A stretch of 64,000 nt of DNA from Trifolium pratense (GCF_020283565.1 NC_060061.1:25023362-25087361); one strand, 5' to 3'. Shown: positions 24,534 through 36,713, counted from the first letter of the stretch. Numbers and translations are program-made. Notes: a model not told the origin generated them from the sequence alone.

Positions 24534-24928
24534 TCAGGATCCGTTGACACCAACTAGTTTGACACCAAATGTTACACCTCTCAATAACGTTTTAACCGAT
24601 ATAAATTTTATAAAATCCACCGTTGGATTGAAAGTTTACATCATATAGATCATTTGTGTAAAATTTCAAATAAATCCAAAATCATTTGATATGTTATTGA
24701 GATACATCAAAATTAACGGTTTTTGTATTTTTTTAAATACCGTTAATCTTTATGTGTCTCAATAGCATATCAAATGATTTTGGATTTGTCTGAAATTTTA
24801 CACAAATGATCTATATGATGTAAACTTTCAATCCAACGGTGGATTTTATAAAATTTATATCGGTTAAAACGTTATTGAGAGGTGTAACATTTGGTGTCAA
24901 ACTAGTTGGTGTCAACGGATCCTGACTC
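24531..24928. mobile_element. 398-bp foldback element with near-identical arms
   Basis: The left arm begins GAGTCAGGATCCGTTGACAC and the right ends with its exact complement. The roughly 190-bp arms differ at only a handful of positions and close on a short T-rich loop near 24735. It lies in a TA tract on both sides, consistent with TA-targeted insertion. No coding capacity. The near identity of the arms suggests recent formation or constraint on pairing. A decayed relative is at 61571-61815. Confidence 0.88.
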
Positions 24929-24939
24929 ATATATATATA

Positions 24940-26646
24940 GGGCTGCTAATTTAGACCCAGTTGGGTCTAAATTAGCAAGGTGCACCTTTTGAGTTGGACA
25001 AAAATACCCTTTCTTTTTTAAAAAAAAAAAAAAAAAAACATATTGGGGCTGATCCAGTGTCGCGCGCCAACCGCAGGACCACCGTTACAGACCGTTGATT
25101 TCCATCAGACGGCCAAGAGATAATCTCATCATGGCTGTCGGATCAATCAGACAGTCCAGATAATCCATCTCCATGATAAGACAGCGCGTGCACCACACTA
25201 GATCTGCGCCTGGAGAGAGAAAATTTCATTTTAAAAAAGCAGGACACGTGTCAACTGCTGGATGGTTGGCGTGTTTTTTTTTCATTTAATACTTTAAACT
25301 CAATTATTTCGTTGTAAATTAATTTTTTATTTTTTTATTTTTATACCAAAATTCATAATTTTTTTTTGTCTACAAATAGAGACTTGGTTCGTTTGATTTG
25401 GACACAAAAAAAAAACTCAATTTTTCACTACCTTTAATTATCTTTATATAATACTGTGAAACCATTTAGCTGGTAGAATGGTTTCACAGTATAACTCTCT
25501 GAAACCATTTTACTGGTAGAATGGTTTCAGTGAGTAATTTCTTAATTGTTTGCTTCTGAAACCATTCTGAAACCATTTAGCTGGTACAATGGTTTCAGAG
25601 CGTTGTACTTTGAAACCATTTCACTGATAGAATGGTTTCAGGGGAGTTGATTTTTAATTGTTTGCTTCTGAAACCATTTTACTGCTAGAATGGTTTCACA
25701 GTATAACTCTCTGAAACCATTCTTCCAGCTAAATGGTTTCAGAAGCAAACAATAGTTTTTAATTACCGTTTTATCTCATTTAATTAACGAAAAATAGTTT
25801 CAGGTCTCAAAAAATTTCATAAAATATACCAAAAGTTCCAGAATATTATCTAATATTTTATTAGAAACAAATAAAAAAACATTTGGTTTCAGAGTACAAA
25901 TCTATGAAATTATTATTATTATTTGTTAAATGGTTTTAAATAATCAGCGGAATTTGTGAAAATAATTTCATGACTTGAACTAGGGAGAGTGAGGTACACA
26001 AGAGGGTTCTAAATAATTCATAGTACTTTACATAAAATTTTGGAAATTTTTTATGGAATTATAATATTTTTAATTACCTTTTTACTCATTTAATTAACTA
26101 AAAATAGTTTCGGGTCTCCAAAAATTTCATACAATATACCAAAATTTCCAGAATATTATCTACTATTTTATTATGAAAAAATAAAAAAAAATAGAGCCTC
26201 CCTGAGGCCGCACGCGCCCCCACGCGCCGCCGGTGAGAGTGGGCGTGGGCGACGCGCACTGTTCATCGTCCCTCCCACCCGTTTTATGCAGAAACGGGTC
26301 GTGCGACTCGGTTTTTGACCCGGTTCGATCTCCCTCAATACTCAACGAAACTCGACGTTCCTTATATGGATTTTGATCGTTTTTCAATTTTACAAAGGTT
26401 TCCGGTATTAGTTTTTGAAATCGGCGTTCGATTCGCACGTAAAATGAGGTCGAAATTTGGAAGAAATTTAAAAAATGTAATAGTTGTTCTATTGTTTCAA
26501 AAAAAAAAAAGGGTATTTTTATGATGCAAATTACATACATGCCCCAGTTGCTCTATTGTTTCAAAAAAAAAAAATGGGTATTTTTGTCCAACTCAAAAGG
26601 TGCACCTTGCTAACTTAGACCTAACTAGGGTCTAAGTTAGAAAACC

Positions 26647-26648
<2 letters not shown>
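24940..26648. mobile_element. 1.7-kb long-TIR element without transposase
   Basis: The outer roughly 75 bp are inverted repeats: CTAATTTAGACCCAGTTGGG near the left end, then GCAAGGTGCACCTTTTGAGT and TGGACAAAAATACCC. The complement is at the right end. Each end also holds its own small palindrome around GACCC. The interior includes a GC-richer block (25040-25260), a hairpin array (25457-25742), a direct repeat of about 115 bp (about 25765-25880 and 26068-26190) and a second GC-rich block (26205-26340). Both sides abut (TA)n. No transposase was found, so it is non-autonomous; superfamily not assigned. Confidence 0.75.
25457..25742. repeat. Array of short hairpins with TGAAACCATT...AATGGTTTCA
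   Basis: At least six imperfect palindromes of about 30 bp, each TGAAACCATTT, then a centre like AGCTGGTAG, then AATGGTTTCA, spaced by 20-40 bp. TTGTTTGCTTCTGAAACC recurs between them. The spacing and repeated centre argue against chance. Confidence 0.85.

Positions 26649-26712
<64 letters not shown>
26649..26712. repeat. (AT)n microsatellite
   Basis: Directly right of the long-TIR element. Confidence 0.95.
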
Positions 26713-26714
<2 letters not shown>

Positions 26715-26904
26715 TCATACTATAACACCTTCAACAATATTGAAATCTATTAAAAAACAAAAAGCATTTTTCACATTTCGATGTCTCATGTTAACAACTT
26801 CACCACAATTTGACTTAATTTATTCAGAGGTGTGTATAAACTTTCATTCTGTTTTGTGATTTATTATCTTTATTCCTGAAATTGATATTGTTTTAAAACT
26901 TTAA

Positions 26905-26910
<6 letters not shown>

Positions 26911-27000
<90 letters not shown>
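26911..27000. repeat. (TA)n microsatellite, about 45 units
   Basis: Lies just before the Helitron helicase remnant. Confidence 0.95.
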
Positions 27001-27003
<3 letters not shown>

Positions 27004-27204
27004 AACAGGTCCTTTGAATCTTAATCCTTTATCCGATCGGGAGAAGTTGGTTAATGAATTGCAAATTAGATATCGGACCTACTGCATTGAGTTTTGCGTA
27101 ACCGAAGTTAGTATGGTTCCAAATTTGTAATAGATTGTTTTTTACACCAAAATTCTCAATTATTTATATTTAATTTAATTTTATATGTTATTTCTATTAA
27201 AATT

Positions 27205-29980
27205 ATGATACCGAGTATTGATATTAGGATTTTCACACACGACACAATTTTGCATTTAGTGACAAGTCACGATGATCGTGTTACAACAAATTTCTATACA
27301 TCTGATAATGGAAGCGACAAGTCACAATGTTTTGATGAAATAAAGATGTATTATGACTGTAGATATTTGTCGGCATGTGAAGCTGCTTGGAGGATATTTT
27401 CTTTTGATATACACTATAGAGAGCCTACAGTTGAGCGGCTTAATTATCATCTTGAAGATGAGCACACTGTTTTATTTGAAGATAACGAGCGTATTGAAGA
27501 CGTTCTAAACAAACCAAAGAGTCGCTATCAAAATTTTTGGCATGGATCGATGCAAACAAGAAATTTCGAGAGGAAAAAAATTTAACATATAATCAATTCC
27601 CAACTAAGTTTGTGTGGAAAGAAAATTTGCATCAGTGGGCTCCAAGACAAAGAGGTTTTTCACCTGGTGCAGGTGAAAGGTTTTATTTGAGGACGTTGTT
27701 AAACTACGTCAAAGGTCCTACTTCTTTTGATGAATTAAAAACAGTGGATAATTTCAAATATGATAATTTCAAGGAAGCCTGTTTTGCAAGGGGTTTGTTG
27801 GATGATGACAAGGAGTATATAGAGGCAATAAAAGAGACAAGCCACTGGGGTTCAGGGACTTTTTTAAGGATATTGTTTGCAACATTATTGGTGTCAGATC
27901 AGCTGACCAAGCCAGAAATAGTTTGGACAAGTACTTCACACCTTTTGATTGATGACATTTTGCACAAACAGAGACGCTTGCTTGGTGCTCCAAGTATAAA
28001 ATATTTTTAGCTATTTCTATAAAACCATACTTATTAGTTGTTTATTTTTTTACTCATGTAACCTTGCTTATATCACTTTTTTAATTATTTATTATGCAGT
28101 TTATTAAATTGTAGTTTTTTAAAATTGGAAAAAGAATTTTGTCAAAAAAAAAAGAATTGATATTTTTTATAAATACCCTTTATTTTTACGTTAATGTATC
28201 CAAGCATAAATCAATTCTGTTTAACTCACTTTTAACAAAAATCAAATCTATCAAACTCAATTATGTTAAATCAATTTTTTTTGCAATACAACCAAACACA
28301 ACCATAGTCATGTCACTAATCACATTCATTATTTTGATTTTAACATTGCAGATTTAATATTAACCGATGATCAATTTATACAATATGCACTAGCAGATAT
28401 TGAGATGATGTTACATAGTTGTGGAAAAAGTTTAAAAGATTATCCTCCAATGCCTAGAGCAGACACATCAATAGTTCCTGATATACAAAATAGTTTAATA
28501 CACGACGAATTGAATTATAACAGACAATCATTAGCTGAGGAACATGTTAGATTGATGTCAACTATGACTTCAAAACAACGTAAAGTATATGACACAATCA
28601 TGACAAGAGTTAACGAAAACAAACCTGGTGTGTTTTTTCTTTATGGTTATGACGGTACAGGGAAAACATTTATCTGGAGGGCCATGTCAGCCACATTACG
28701 CTCAAAAGGTGAGATAGTTTTAACAGTTGCCATAAGTGGAATCGCTGCATTGCTTATACATGGCGGTAGAACAACACATTTAAGGTTTTGTATTCCTCTC
28801 AACACCATAGTTCCTAAAATCCCTTTGGCGCTATTAATACAAAATGCATATGGGATGAAGCACCAATGATGCACAAACACTGTTTCGAAGCTGTTGGTCG
28901 AACTTCAAAAAATATTCTCAAGTCTGTTGATGAAAAAAATAAACACATTCCCTTCGATGGAAAAGTTGTTGTTTTTGTTGGAGATTTTAGACAAATTCTA
29001 CCAGTAATACCCAAAGGTACAAGGCCAGAAGTTGTTCATGCTACTGTTAATTCTTCGGTTCATTGGAATTTTTGTGAAGTTTTAACGTTGAGTAAAAACA
29101 TGAGGCTTATCGGTGGTGCTTCGAGTGCAGACGTTTAACAAAGAAGATTGTTTTCTGAATGGATTTTGGGTGTTGGCGATGGAGAAATTGGAGATGACAA
29201 TGACGATGATTTAAACTTGAAATTCCATCAGATTTATTGATTTCAAATTCAGGTGATCCTCTTGCTTCTATCGTTGAAAGCACTTATCCCCAATTTTTAC
29301 AAAACATAACGATATAACGTATTTCCAAAATAGAGCTATACTAGCTCCAAAAAATTCAATAGTCGGCACAATAAATGATTATATATTGGATTTAATTGCT
29401 GATGAAGAAAAAAACATATTTGAGTTATGATACTTTACTCACACAAAATGTAGACGGTCAAATAGTGGATGATGTTCATACTCCCGAATTTTTTAACACG
29501 ATTTCTACGCTGGGACTTCCAAATCACAAGTTAGACTTAAAGTTGGAGTTTCAGTTATGCTATTAAGGATTTTGAATCAAAAATTAGGATTATGCAATGG
29601 AACAAAACTTATTATTACGAGATTGAGAAAACGTGCTCTTGAAGGAAAAATTATTTCAGGAAGTAATATTGGTGATCAGGTTTTCATACCTAGATTTTCT
29701 CTGACACCATCTGACGTGAGAATTCCTTTTAAATTTCAACGGAGACAATTTCCTATAATGATTTCTTTTGCGATTACTATTAATAAGAGTTTGGGATAAT
29801 CTTTAAAGCATGTTGGGATATATCTTCTGTCGCCATTGTTTTCACATGGTCAGTTGTATGTTGCAATTTCAAGAGTCACTTCTAGAAAATGATTAAAAAT
29901 ATTGATCTCATCGATGACGACGGTGAAGATACGACTAAGACTTCGAATGTGGTCTATAAGGAAGTGTTCCGTAATATAGC
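27205..29980 (+). pseudogene. Helitron Rep/helicase (Pif1-like) gene, 5'-truncated and broken
   Basis: Encodes the back half of a plant Helitron RepHel protein. The first part has FDEIKMYYDCRYLSACEAAW, RIFSFDIHYREPTVERL and, after a shift near 27560, FPTKFVWKENLHQW then LLDDDKEYIEAI. A GT-AG intron (27994-28351) joins LLGAP to LILTDDQ. The Pif1-type helicase follows: Walker A in GYDGTGKTF (about 28648), a frame shift near 28845, Walker B IWDEAPMM, then FVGDFRQILPVIPKG. Later blocks GVSVMLLRILNQKLGLCNGT and [13 protein letters not shown] are separated by further stops and shifts. The Rep nuclease half with its HUH and tyrosine motifs is missing, with a TA tract instead. The protein would nick and unwind DNA for rolling-circle transposition; this copy is dead. 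Confidence 0.9.
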
Positions 29981-30116
29981 ATAATTTTCTTTGTATGAAT
30001 ATTTTTCCAAAATTATTGTTGAACTATCGTTTAATGTTACTCAACTTTTTTCATATACCTTACATTATTGGAATTATCATATCTTATTTAATCATTATAT
30101 ATCTTACGGCTAATCA

Positions 30117-30148
30117 GACCCGTGCACCGCACGGGTCGATGTTCTAGT
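30117..30148 (+). mobile_element. Helitron 3' terminus: hairpin plus CTAG/T
   Basis: GACCCGTGC-ACC-GCACGGGTC is a perfect 9-bp stem, followed six bases later by CTAG (30144-30147) and host T. It lies on the same strand and just after the helicase remnant, so it most likely ends that element. Confidence 0.85.
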
Positions 30149-30351
30149 ATATTCTAAGCTTATTTCGATATGCTAACCTTAAACCTAATCTTTTTCCCGC
30201 TCATTTTCCCTCTCTTTTTATTGCAGTTTTAAATTAAAAAAATTAAATTTGTCTACAATGGGAATCAAACTCGCATCATTTGCTTACAATAAAGTTTTTT
30301 TAAAATACCTTTTAATATTACAATTTTTTGTTACATATTAGGCTAATTAGA

Positions 30352-30381
30352 CCCGTGCACCGCACAGATCGAAGTTCTAGT
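30352..30381 (+). mobile_element. Second Helitron-type 3' terminus
   Basis: ACCCGTGCACCGCACAGATC then GAAGTT and CTAG (30377-30380) and T. The stem carries a G-to-A change. It sits 233 bp after the first terminus. Confidence 0.7.
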
Positions 30382-30477
30382 TTAATTGTATACAAGTTCA
30401 CTCCAAAAAATAAAATTATGAAAGTGTATATTAACAACCTACACATTATTATTATTATTAATAATAAATTAGTTCAA

Positions 30478-30625
30478 GTGGTAAGAAATTAACCCACTTG
30501 GGTTGGTCTAGTAGTGTTGGCTTGAGACCTTGGAGTGTGCTCCTCTCAAGATATCATGTTTGATTCCCTCTTGTGTCAATTTCGGTGGGATACTCCATAC
30601 AGAGTAAAAAACTTTGGCTAGTTAC
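30478..30625 (+). mobile_element. tRNA-derived SINE (family C)
   Basis: A-box-like GGTCTAGTAGTGTTGG and B-box-like TGTTTGATTCCCTC in tRNA order, then CAATTTCGGTGGG. The body is 100-150 bp. Confidence 0.55.
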
Positions 30626-30771
30626 TAAAATTTCAAAAAAAAAAAAGTAGTAAGGGATTGAGATAAGTAGCCAGGGATTTGACTAGTGACCAGGGGCGGA
30701 GCCAGGAATCAAACATAGGAAGGGCCAAGTCTAAAATGTATAATTTAGTATATATAAAATTTAATTTTTTT

Positions 30772-31338
30772 TTGTTGATTGTGTCTGAACCAATCCAAAA
30801 GTAAAACTGCAAATCGAACCAATCCAAACTAAAACCGCAACAAACTGCATTTTTTTTTTACCGCATGGATCATTTTTCTTCTAAATCGCACGGTTTGGTT
30901 TGCGGTTTTCATTTCTGAAACCGAAGTAAACCAAACCAAATCGCAATACTTAATTTAACTCTATCAACTATTAGCAATCAACCCAAATTTAGTCAATAAA
31001 ACAGTAGGTTGTTTAAACATATCATTTCACGTGATTTAGAACTATACCGGTGGTATTAAAAATAAGTTATTATGTATATGCAATTTCTGTATATGCATAA
31101 TGTAAACAATAAAATAAATTAAAATTTCCTATGTTTATTTTGTAACAAGTATTGGAAATATTGTCATATTTTTTATATCGTGATAAACTGTACAAACCGA
31201 ACCAACCCTAACTGCATTGGTCTTGTTTGGTTTGGATGACATTTCTAAAATCAACCGAATCGCATGCATTTTTATCTCACGTTTAGGATGACTTTTATGC
31301 TCAAAACCGAACCAAACCGCACCGCAAACACCCCTACA
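30772..31338. mobile_element. hAT-like MITE with AACCAAACCGCACC end
   Basis: Both ends are rich in AACCGAACCAAACC/GGTTTGG phrases, and the right end finishes CGCAAACACCCCTA. The interior is AT-rich. The left boundary and target duplication were not resolved. Confidence 0.45.
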
Positions 31339-33611
31339 AAAAAATTTAAGAAAATATAAGTAATATTCAAAGTCAAGAATTTTAAGTATAAGAAATAATC
31401 AAAAGGCAAGACAAAGTACACAAAATGTTTTATGCTACGGGGTAAAAACCATTACACAACTCATTTTAGCACTATGAACAAAAAAACTCATAAACACTAT
31501 GAACAAAACAATACACAAACTTCACACACCAAAACGGCCAACAAGACAAGCAATTATTAACCAAACATAAACACATTAACTCAAGAGCCTCATTTTCAAA
31601 AAATGTATATAACAAGTTTCACTCCAAACTTGTACCCAAAAAAAATTCACTCCAAACATATCTCATGCTTGCACACTTTTTTTTACCATAAAAGACAAAG
31701 GCCTATTATAAGAGATAATTGAATCAACAAAAATTAATATATTTAAATTATATTATGAATCAAATACTTCAATATATATTTATTGACTCAATTGTCATTT
31801 ATAAAAATGATCGGAAGTATTATAATACTAATACTATAGAAAAAATATAAAAGGTGGGGAGACCATGGCCATCCCTAGTCCCCTAGTGGCCTAGTGACTT
31901 TTGTGGATAAAATTAAAAAAAATCTAGTTTGAAGTGAAGAATTTATGATGAGAGAAATACTTCAATGGACACAAACCAAAATAAAATAGGTTTAGACACA
32001 TACATAAATAATTAAAATTAAAGAAAAATGAATAAAAATGATGATATTTGATCCGACTAAATTACTTTTGTTTTAATATTTTGGATTTGTGAGTGTGTGC
32101 CCAAATATATTGTATTTGGGTTTGTGCCTATGTAAGACACTCATGATATGAACTTCACATGTTCTTTGACGGTGATTAAATCATCATTAAATCGACCATA
32201 AATTTTTTATACGAATAACATAATAACCGACTAAAACTGATTGTTGTTGACATCGAACAGTTTCAGAAAATCTTCCTCTTGCACCACTGTTTGATCTCGT
32301 ACCAGAACTTTGCACATCAAAGAGATTGTGTTTAGTGTTTGCAAAAATGAACAATATTGGCAGAAATGGCACCAAAGTCAAATGTCATATAAATGGCATT
32401 GAATTCATTAACCAAGAATTTCTCAGCACTTGCCAGCCATCAATCGTTAATGATGGCATTGAATTTTGACAGTTTCACAAGTGGGAATAAAAGTGAGGAG
32501 AATATTAGGAGCATTCCCACGCTTTTGTTTTTTATGTCAATTGGCAAATGAAGTGCTTGTTTGTTTGAGATTTTAAAAAAACGATTTTTTTGAAAAAAAA
32601 TCATTTTTAAAAAAATTATTTTTTTTAGAAATTTTGAAAAAAATCTAAAGCTATTTACCGTTTGTTTATAATTATTAAAATTTATTTTTTTAAGATAGTG
32701 AGGGATAATGAATGATTAAAAAAATGGATTTTGATAAAAGCTACTGAAAATAGATTCTCATTTTAATGAAAAAAATAATTTTTTTACTAAAATGATTTTT
32801 GAAAAAATCTGAAACAAACACAAGTAAGATAAAAAAATAAATTTTTTTTTTTGTGAAAAATCTGAAACAATCATACCCGAAATTTCTTTTGATAATTGAT
32901 AGTGGAAAGTGGATACAAAATAATAGAATTGACTAAAGGCATCATAATTTGTTGCCATGAAATTAATTACACTTGGTGGTGGCCTCCGCACACCATTTGC
33001 TCAATTACACGAAAACTGAGTCACATCACCACCCTCTTCGATTTCAAAAAAATTAAAACTATCAAATCCCCTTAAATTATTGTCAAAAAAAATCCCCTTA
33101 AATTAAATAAACCCCATGTTAACTCTCCAAAAATTAAAACTTCTAAGAGTCACATCACCACACAACATATTCATCCACTTAGCTCTCCAATAACAAAAGT
33201 ATTACATGAAACATATTAAGAAAAAAAAAACTCTTTTTTTTTTTAAAACTTGATATCCGGTCTTAGGACTGACTAATCCTTCAACAAAAAAAACTTAACT
33301 CTCCAAATGTAATATTCCTCACCCATTCATTTTCTTGAGCTTTTGCACCGAATCATCATGATTGTTGTGATGTTTTTGAATTTAACTACAACTCTTTTTT
33401 TGAATTTAGATCCTTTCATGTTTTTTTTCCTTATGTTGTTCATTCAACACTAATCTCAATCATTGATTCATATTTTTCTATTTCTTCTAGACCCATCTTT
33501 TTCTTCCTAATAAATAAATCTGATTACTATTATTACGAATTATTTGGTATCTAATTCGTCGATCAATAAATATTAAAAAAAGCATCCAATAGTTGATAAG
33601 ATGGATGGAAA
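31339..33611. other. Non-coding spacer
   Basis: No gene recognised. At 32535-32880 a low-complexity block begins GCTTGTTTGTTTGAGATTTT and carries near-complementary TCTGAAACAAACACAAG near 32808, suggesting a MITE. Confidence 0.35.
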
Positions 33612-33619
33612 TAATGAAT

Positions 33620-34415
33620 CATAGTTTTAAAAACCGGCCCGGACCGGCCGGTCAGACCGGGAACCGGTGGGGTGGCCGACTCGGTTAGCATGTAGAACCG
33701 GTTCTGGTTTTAAACCGCCGAAAACCGCTGTGAACCAGCCGGGTCGATGGTTGAACAGGAAACCAGGTAAACCCGCGCGCGAACCGGTCCGGTTTGGAGA
33801 GGAAATGAATTATTTCAAAAAAATCCTATTATGTTGGATATAGGAATCGAACACAAGTCCTTTCTATACTTCAACATCACAATCATCACTAGACCACTTG
33901 CATTTATGTGATATCCATTATTACTGAAATATATTTAATACTATTACACTAGTTATAAACAACCATGACATTCCTTAAAAAAAAAACACCATGGCATATA
34001 TTAATAAATACATTAATAATTTTTTTTCTTATTATTTAATTTAATTCATTGTTTTATTTTAATGTAATATATTAAATAATGTTGTTCTAATTAAAAATTA
34101 TGATATACTAATAATTTTATTGACTAAATTATAATATTATATGGTTGGATATGTGAATCAAAATATAAATAACGATAAAATGAGACGCTTTTGTGCTTTT
34201 TCTTTTAAATATATGAAATTTTATTAAAAAAAGTTTGAAGGGAATTTTTTTTCATTAAATTTTATTGTTATGAAATTTAAGTTAATATTTTTAATTTTTT
34301 ATATAAGTCGGGTCAATAGTCGTGCGGTCTGACCAGTGACCCACTGGTCAGACCAGTGAACCAGTGACCCGGTGCCTCGACCGGGTCGGTCACCGGTCCG
34401 GATTTTAAAACATTG
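33620..34415. mobile_element. Non-autonomous hAT-like element, 796 bp, with 8-bp target duplication
   Basis: TAATGAAT is duplicated exactly at 33612-33619 and 34416-34423. The left end is CATAGTTTTAAAAACCGG and the inverted right end CAATGTTTTAAAATCCGG. Subterminal arms carry many CCGGTC/GACCGG phrases. A tRNA-like TTCGATTCC lies on the minus strand near 33845. No transposase. Confidence 0.88.
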
Positions 34416-34423
34416 TAATGAAT

Positions 34424-35807
34424 AGATCCATCTAACTGTTCATTATTTCCCTCATATGCTTCCATTTAAGTTTTTAGTATTAAAGGAAAGGTTATACCTA
34501 TACCTATAGGGTTAGGTTAATCCTACTCCACTAGTACCAATAGGCTGCATGGGGGACGAAGCACTACGTTCACGATTCAACGACACGAGAAAACTTTGTA
34601 ACAAAATAAAAATAAAAAGTGTTGGACTTGGACCAAAATAGCATGAGAGAATCCATATTTGTAAGCATTTATATATACAATTCAATTGGGCACATGCAGA
34701 AAAATGAGAAAATACATTCTCTCTTTACATTCCTTGGTAGATTAGAAGAGAAATTAAAGGAAATATTATGGGGCAAAATTTTCAACCTCTCTTCCCTATT
34801 TCTCTTGTCCTCCAAATAAGAGAAGTGTTCAACTCTTTCGTCCCAAACACCCTCATTTTTTTTTCTCTTTTCTCTTAAAACAAATACAGTATAAAAAGGA
34901 ATGAACTTTTGAAATTTGTCCCCATTCAACTTGGCAATGTGAAGGTGTTTTTATGCATTTGTGAGTGTCCACTAGGTATATGGTTTATTGGTGGAAGATG
35001 GGACTCAAAGGTGGACAAGATCCACAGGAAAAAACATATATTAAACAAAGGAGAAGTACACTCAAATAACGAAACATATGCTCATGCCTTTAATTATGAA
35101 ATTTGTTAGCATTCACAATCCAAAGTCGTAACTACGGTGATGATGGGCCAAATTAATTAAAAGTTGGGGTGCTTTGGGGCCAAATTGTGTGTCAAGTATA
35201 ATGGACACAAAATTTATGTGGCAACAACCGAAAATGTAAAGTACTTTTCATTGCACTAGCAAGAAAATAGTTTTTCATTTTTTTGACTAAAGAAAGAAAA
35301 TAGGTTTTTTTTTTTTTTTGACAAGGAAAGAAAATAGCTCTAGAGGATTACTTTGCACAAATAATTGCACACATGAAGTCGGATTAGTATCCACTTGTTT
35401 GTACTAGTTTTTTTTTTTTTTTTTTACGAAACTTGTACTAGTTTTATTGACAACGTGTAATATCATTTTGTCAACCGTGGCTAAATTCCGACTTCAGCTA
35501 GAACACCAATTATGAATCACACACGGTGTCTTATTATAAAAACATGTCGTGGATTTTATTCAATTTATTAAAAAAAACTAGAAAGAAAAAGTTGAGATAA
35601 TATAAAGTTAGAAAGTGAAAAGATGAACTTGTAATAAGAAAAAAAATTATTAAAAATGAGAGTACACCAAATACTCACTCAAAGATCCGGTTACAAACTT
35701 TGAATACACAAAATTGATTACATAACCAATTTTATGGTGAACTTGTAATAATAAAGATATAAGTGTAAGTTAGTGACTTAATCAATTTTATGGGACATAA
35801 AATATAT
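34424..35807. other. Non-coding spacer
   Basis: No gene, RNA or bounded repeat recognised. Confidence 0.3.
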
Positions 35808-36670
35808 GCAGAATTACAAAGATAGTCCTTTATCTTATTTATTTGTAACATTTTAGTCCTCTATCTTTTTTTTGTAACATATAGGTCCTTTATCTATCAA
35901 AATATGCACAAATTAGTCCTTTTGTCAATTTTTTCTATTAAAAACACTAAAATAATACTTTTATTAATAATTTTAATTTTAAAATATATTTTAATTAAAA
36001 ACCCAGAAATTCGTCATTAGCTCTTCATCTTCATCATCAACTTCATACAATCCCAGAAATTTATCTTCATTTTCATATATTCCCAACACACACACAAAAA
36101 TTAACATAAACCCAAAAAAAGAAAAAGAAAAAAAACATTCTGGAAACTTGGTTCCACTTGAAGATCTAAGTTAATAATATATATGATTGTTGTTTCCGGT
36201 TGCATATCTAACTTAACAATCATACAATGGTTTTGCTCGGAAACAATAATTTGAACTTTGAAGGATAGATGGAAATTTGCTAATTTCCTTTCACTATTAA
36301 GCCCTATTTCTTTCAATTGAATTTGGGGATTTTAAATTTTGATTTTAGAAGAAGATATGCAAGCAATTTGGATGAGCATTTTCTTTTTTAATTTAAGGAA
36401 TAAGGATGAACATGAGGATGAAGATGATGAGGAAGAAGATGTTCATAAAATTTATGGCTTTATGCATTTTTGGGTTTTTAATTAAAATAGATTTTAAAAA
36501 TTAAAGTTATTAATAAAAGTATTATTTTAGTGTTTTTTAATAGAAAAAATTGACAAAAGGACTAATTTGTGCATATTTTGATAGATAAAGGACCAATATG
36601 TTACGAAAAAAAGATAAAGGACTAAAGTGTTACAAATAAATAAGATAAAGGACTATTAGTGTAATTCTGC
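35808..36670. mobile_element. 863-bp element with about 190-bp inverted arms
   Basis: The left arm begins GCAGAATTAC, then TAGTCCTTTATCTTATTTAT; the right arm is its complement. Arms carry the same GTAACA...AGTCCTTTATC units as 23641-24027 and pair as far as a TTTTTAATTAAAA block near 35990 and 36475. The roughly 480-bp centre, with CTTCATCTTCATCATC and its complement, has no coding sense. Confidence 0.8.
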
Positions 36671-36713
36671 CTAAAATATAATAGTATTATTATAGAATTT
36701 TCTTATTTTCTTA

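Noticed and set aside
24531..24928. MicroRNA precursor
   Set aside because: The hairpin is far longer and more perfectly paired than a plant pre-miRNA; a foldback transposon explains it better.
26163..26540. 125-codon minus frame in the long-TIR element
   Set aside because: GC-rich block within a transposon; no domain recognised and it ends in low-complexity sequence.
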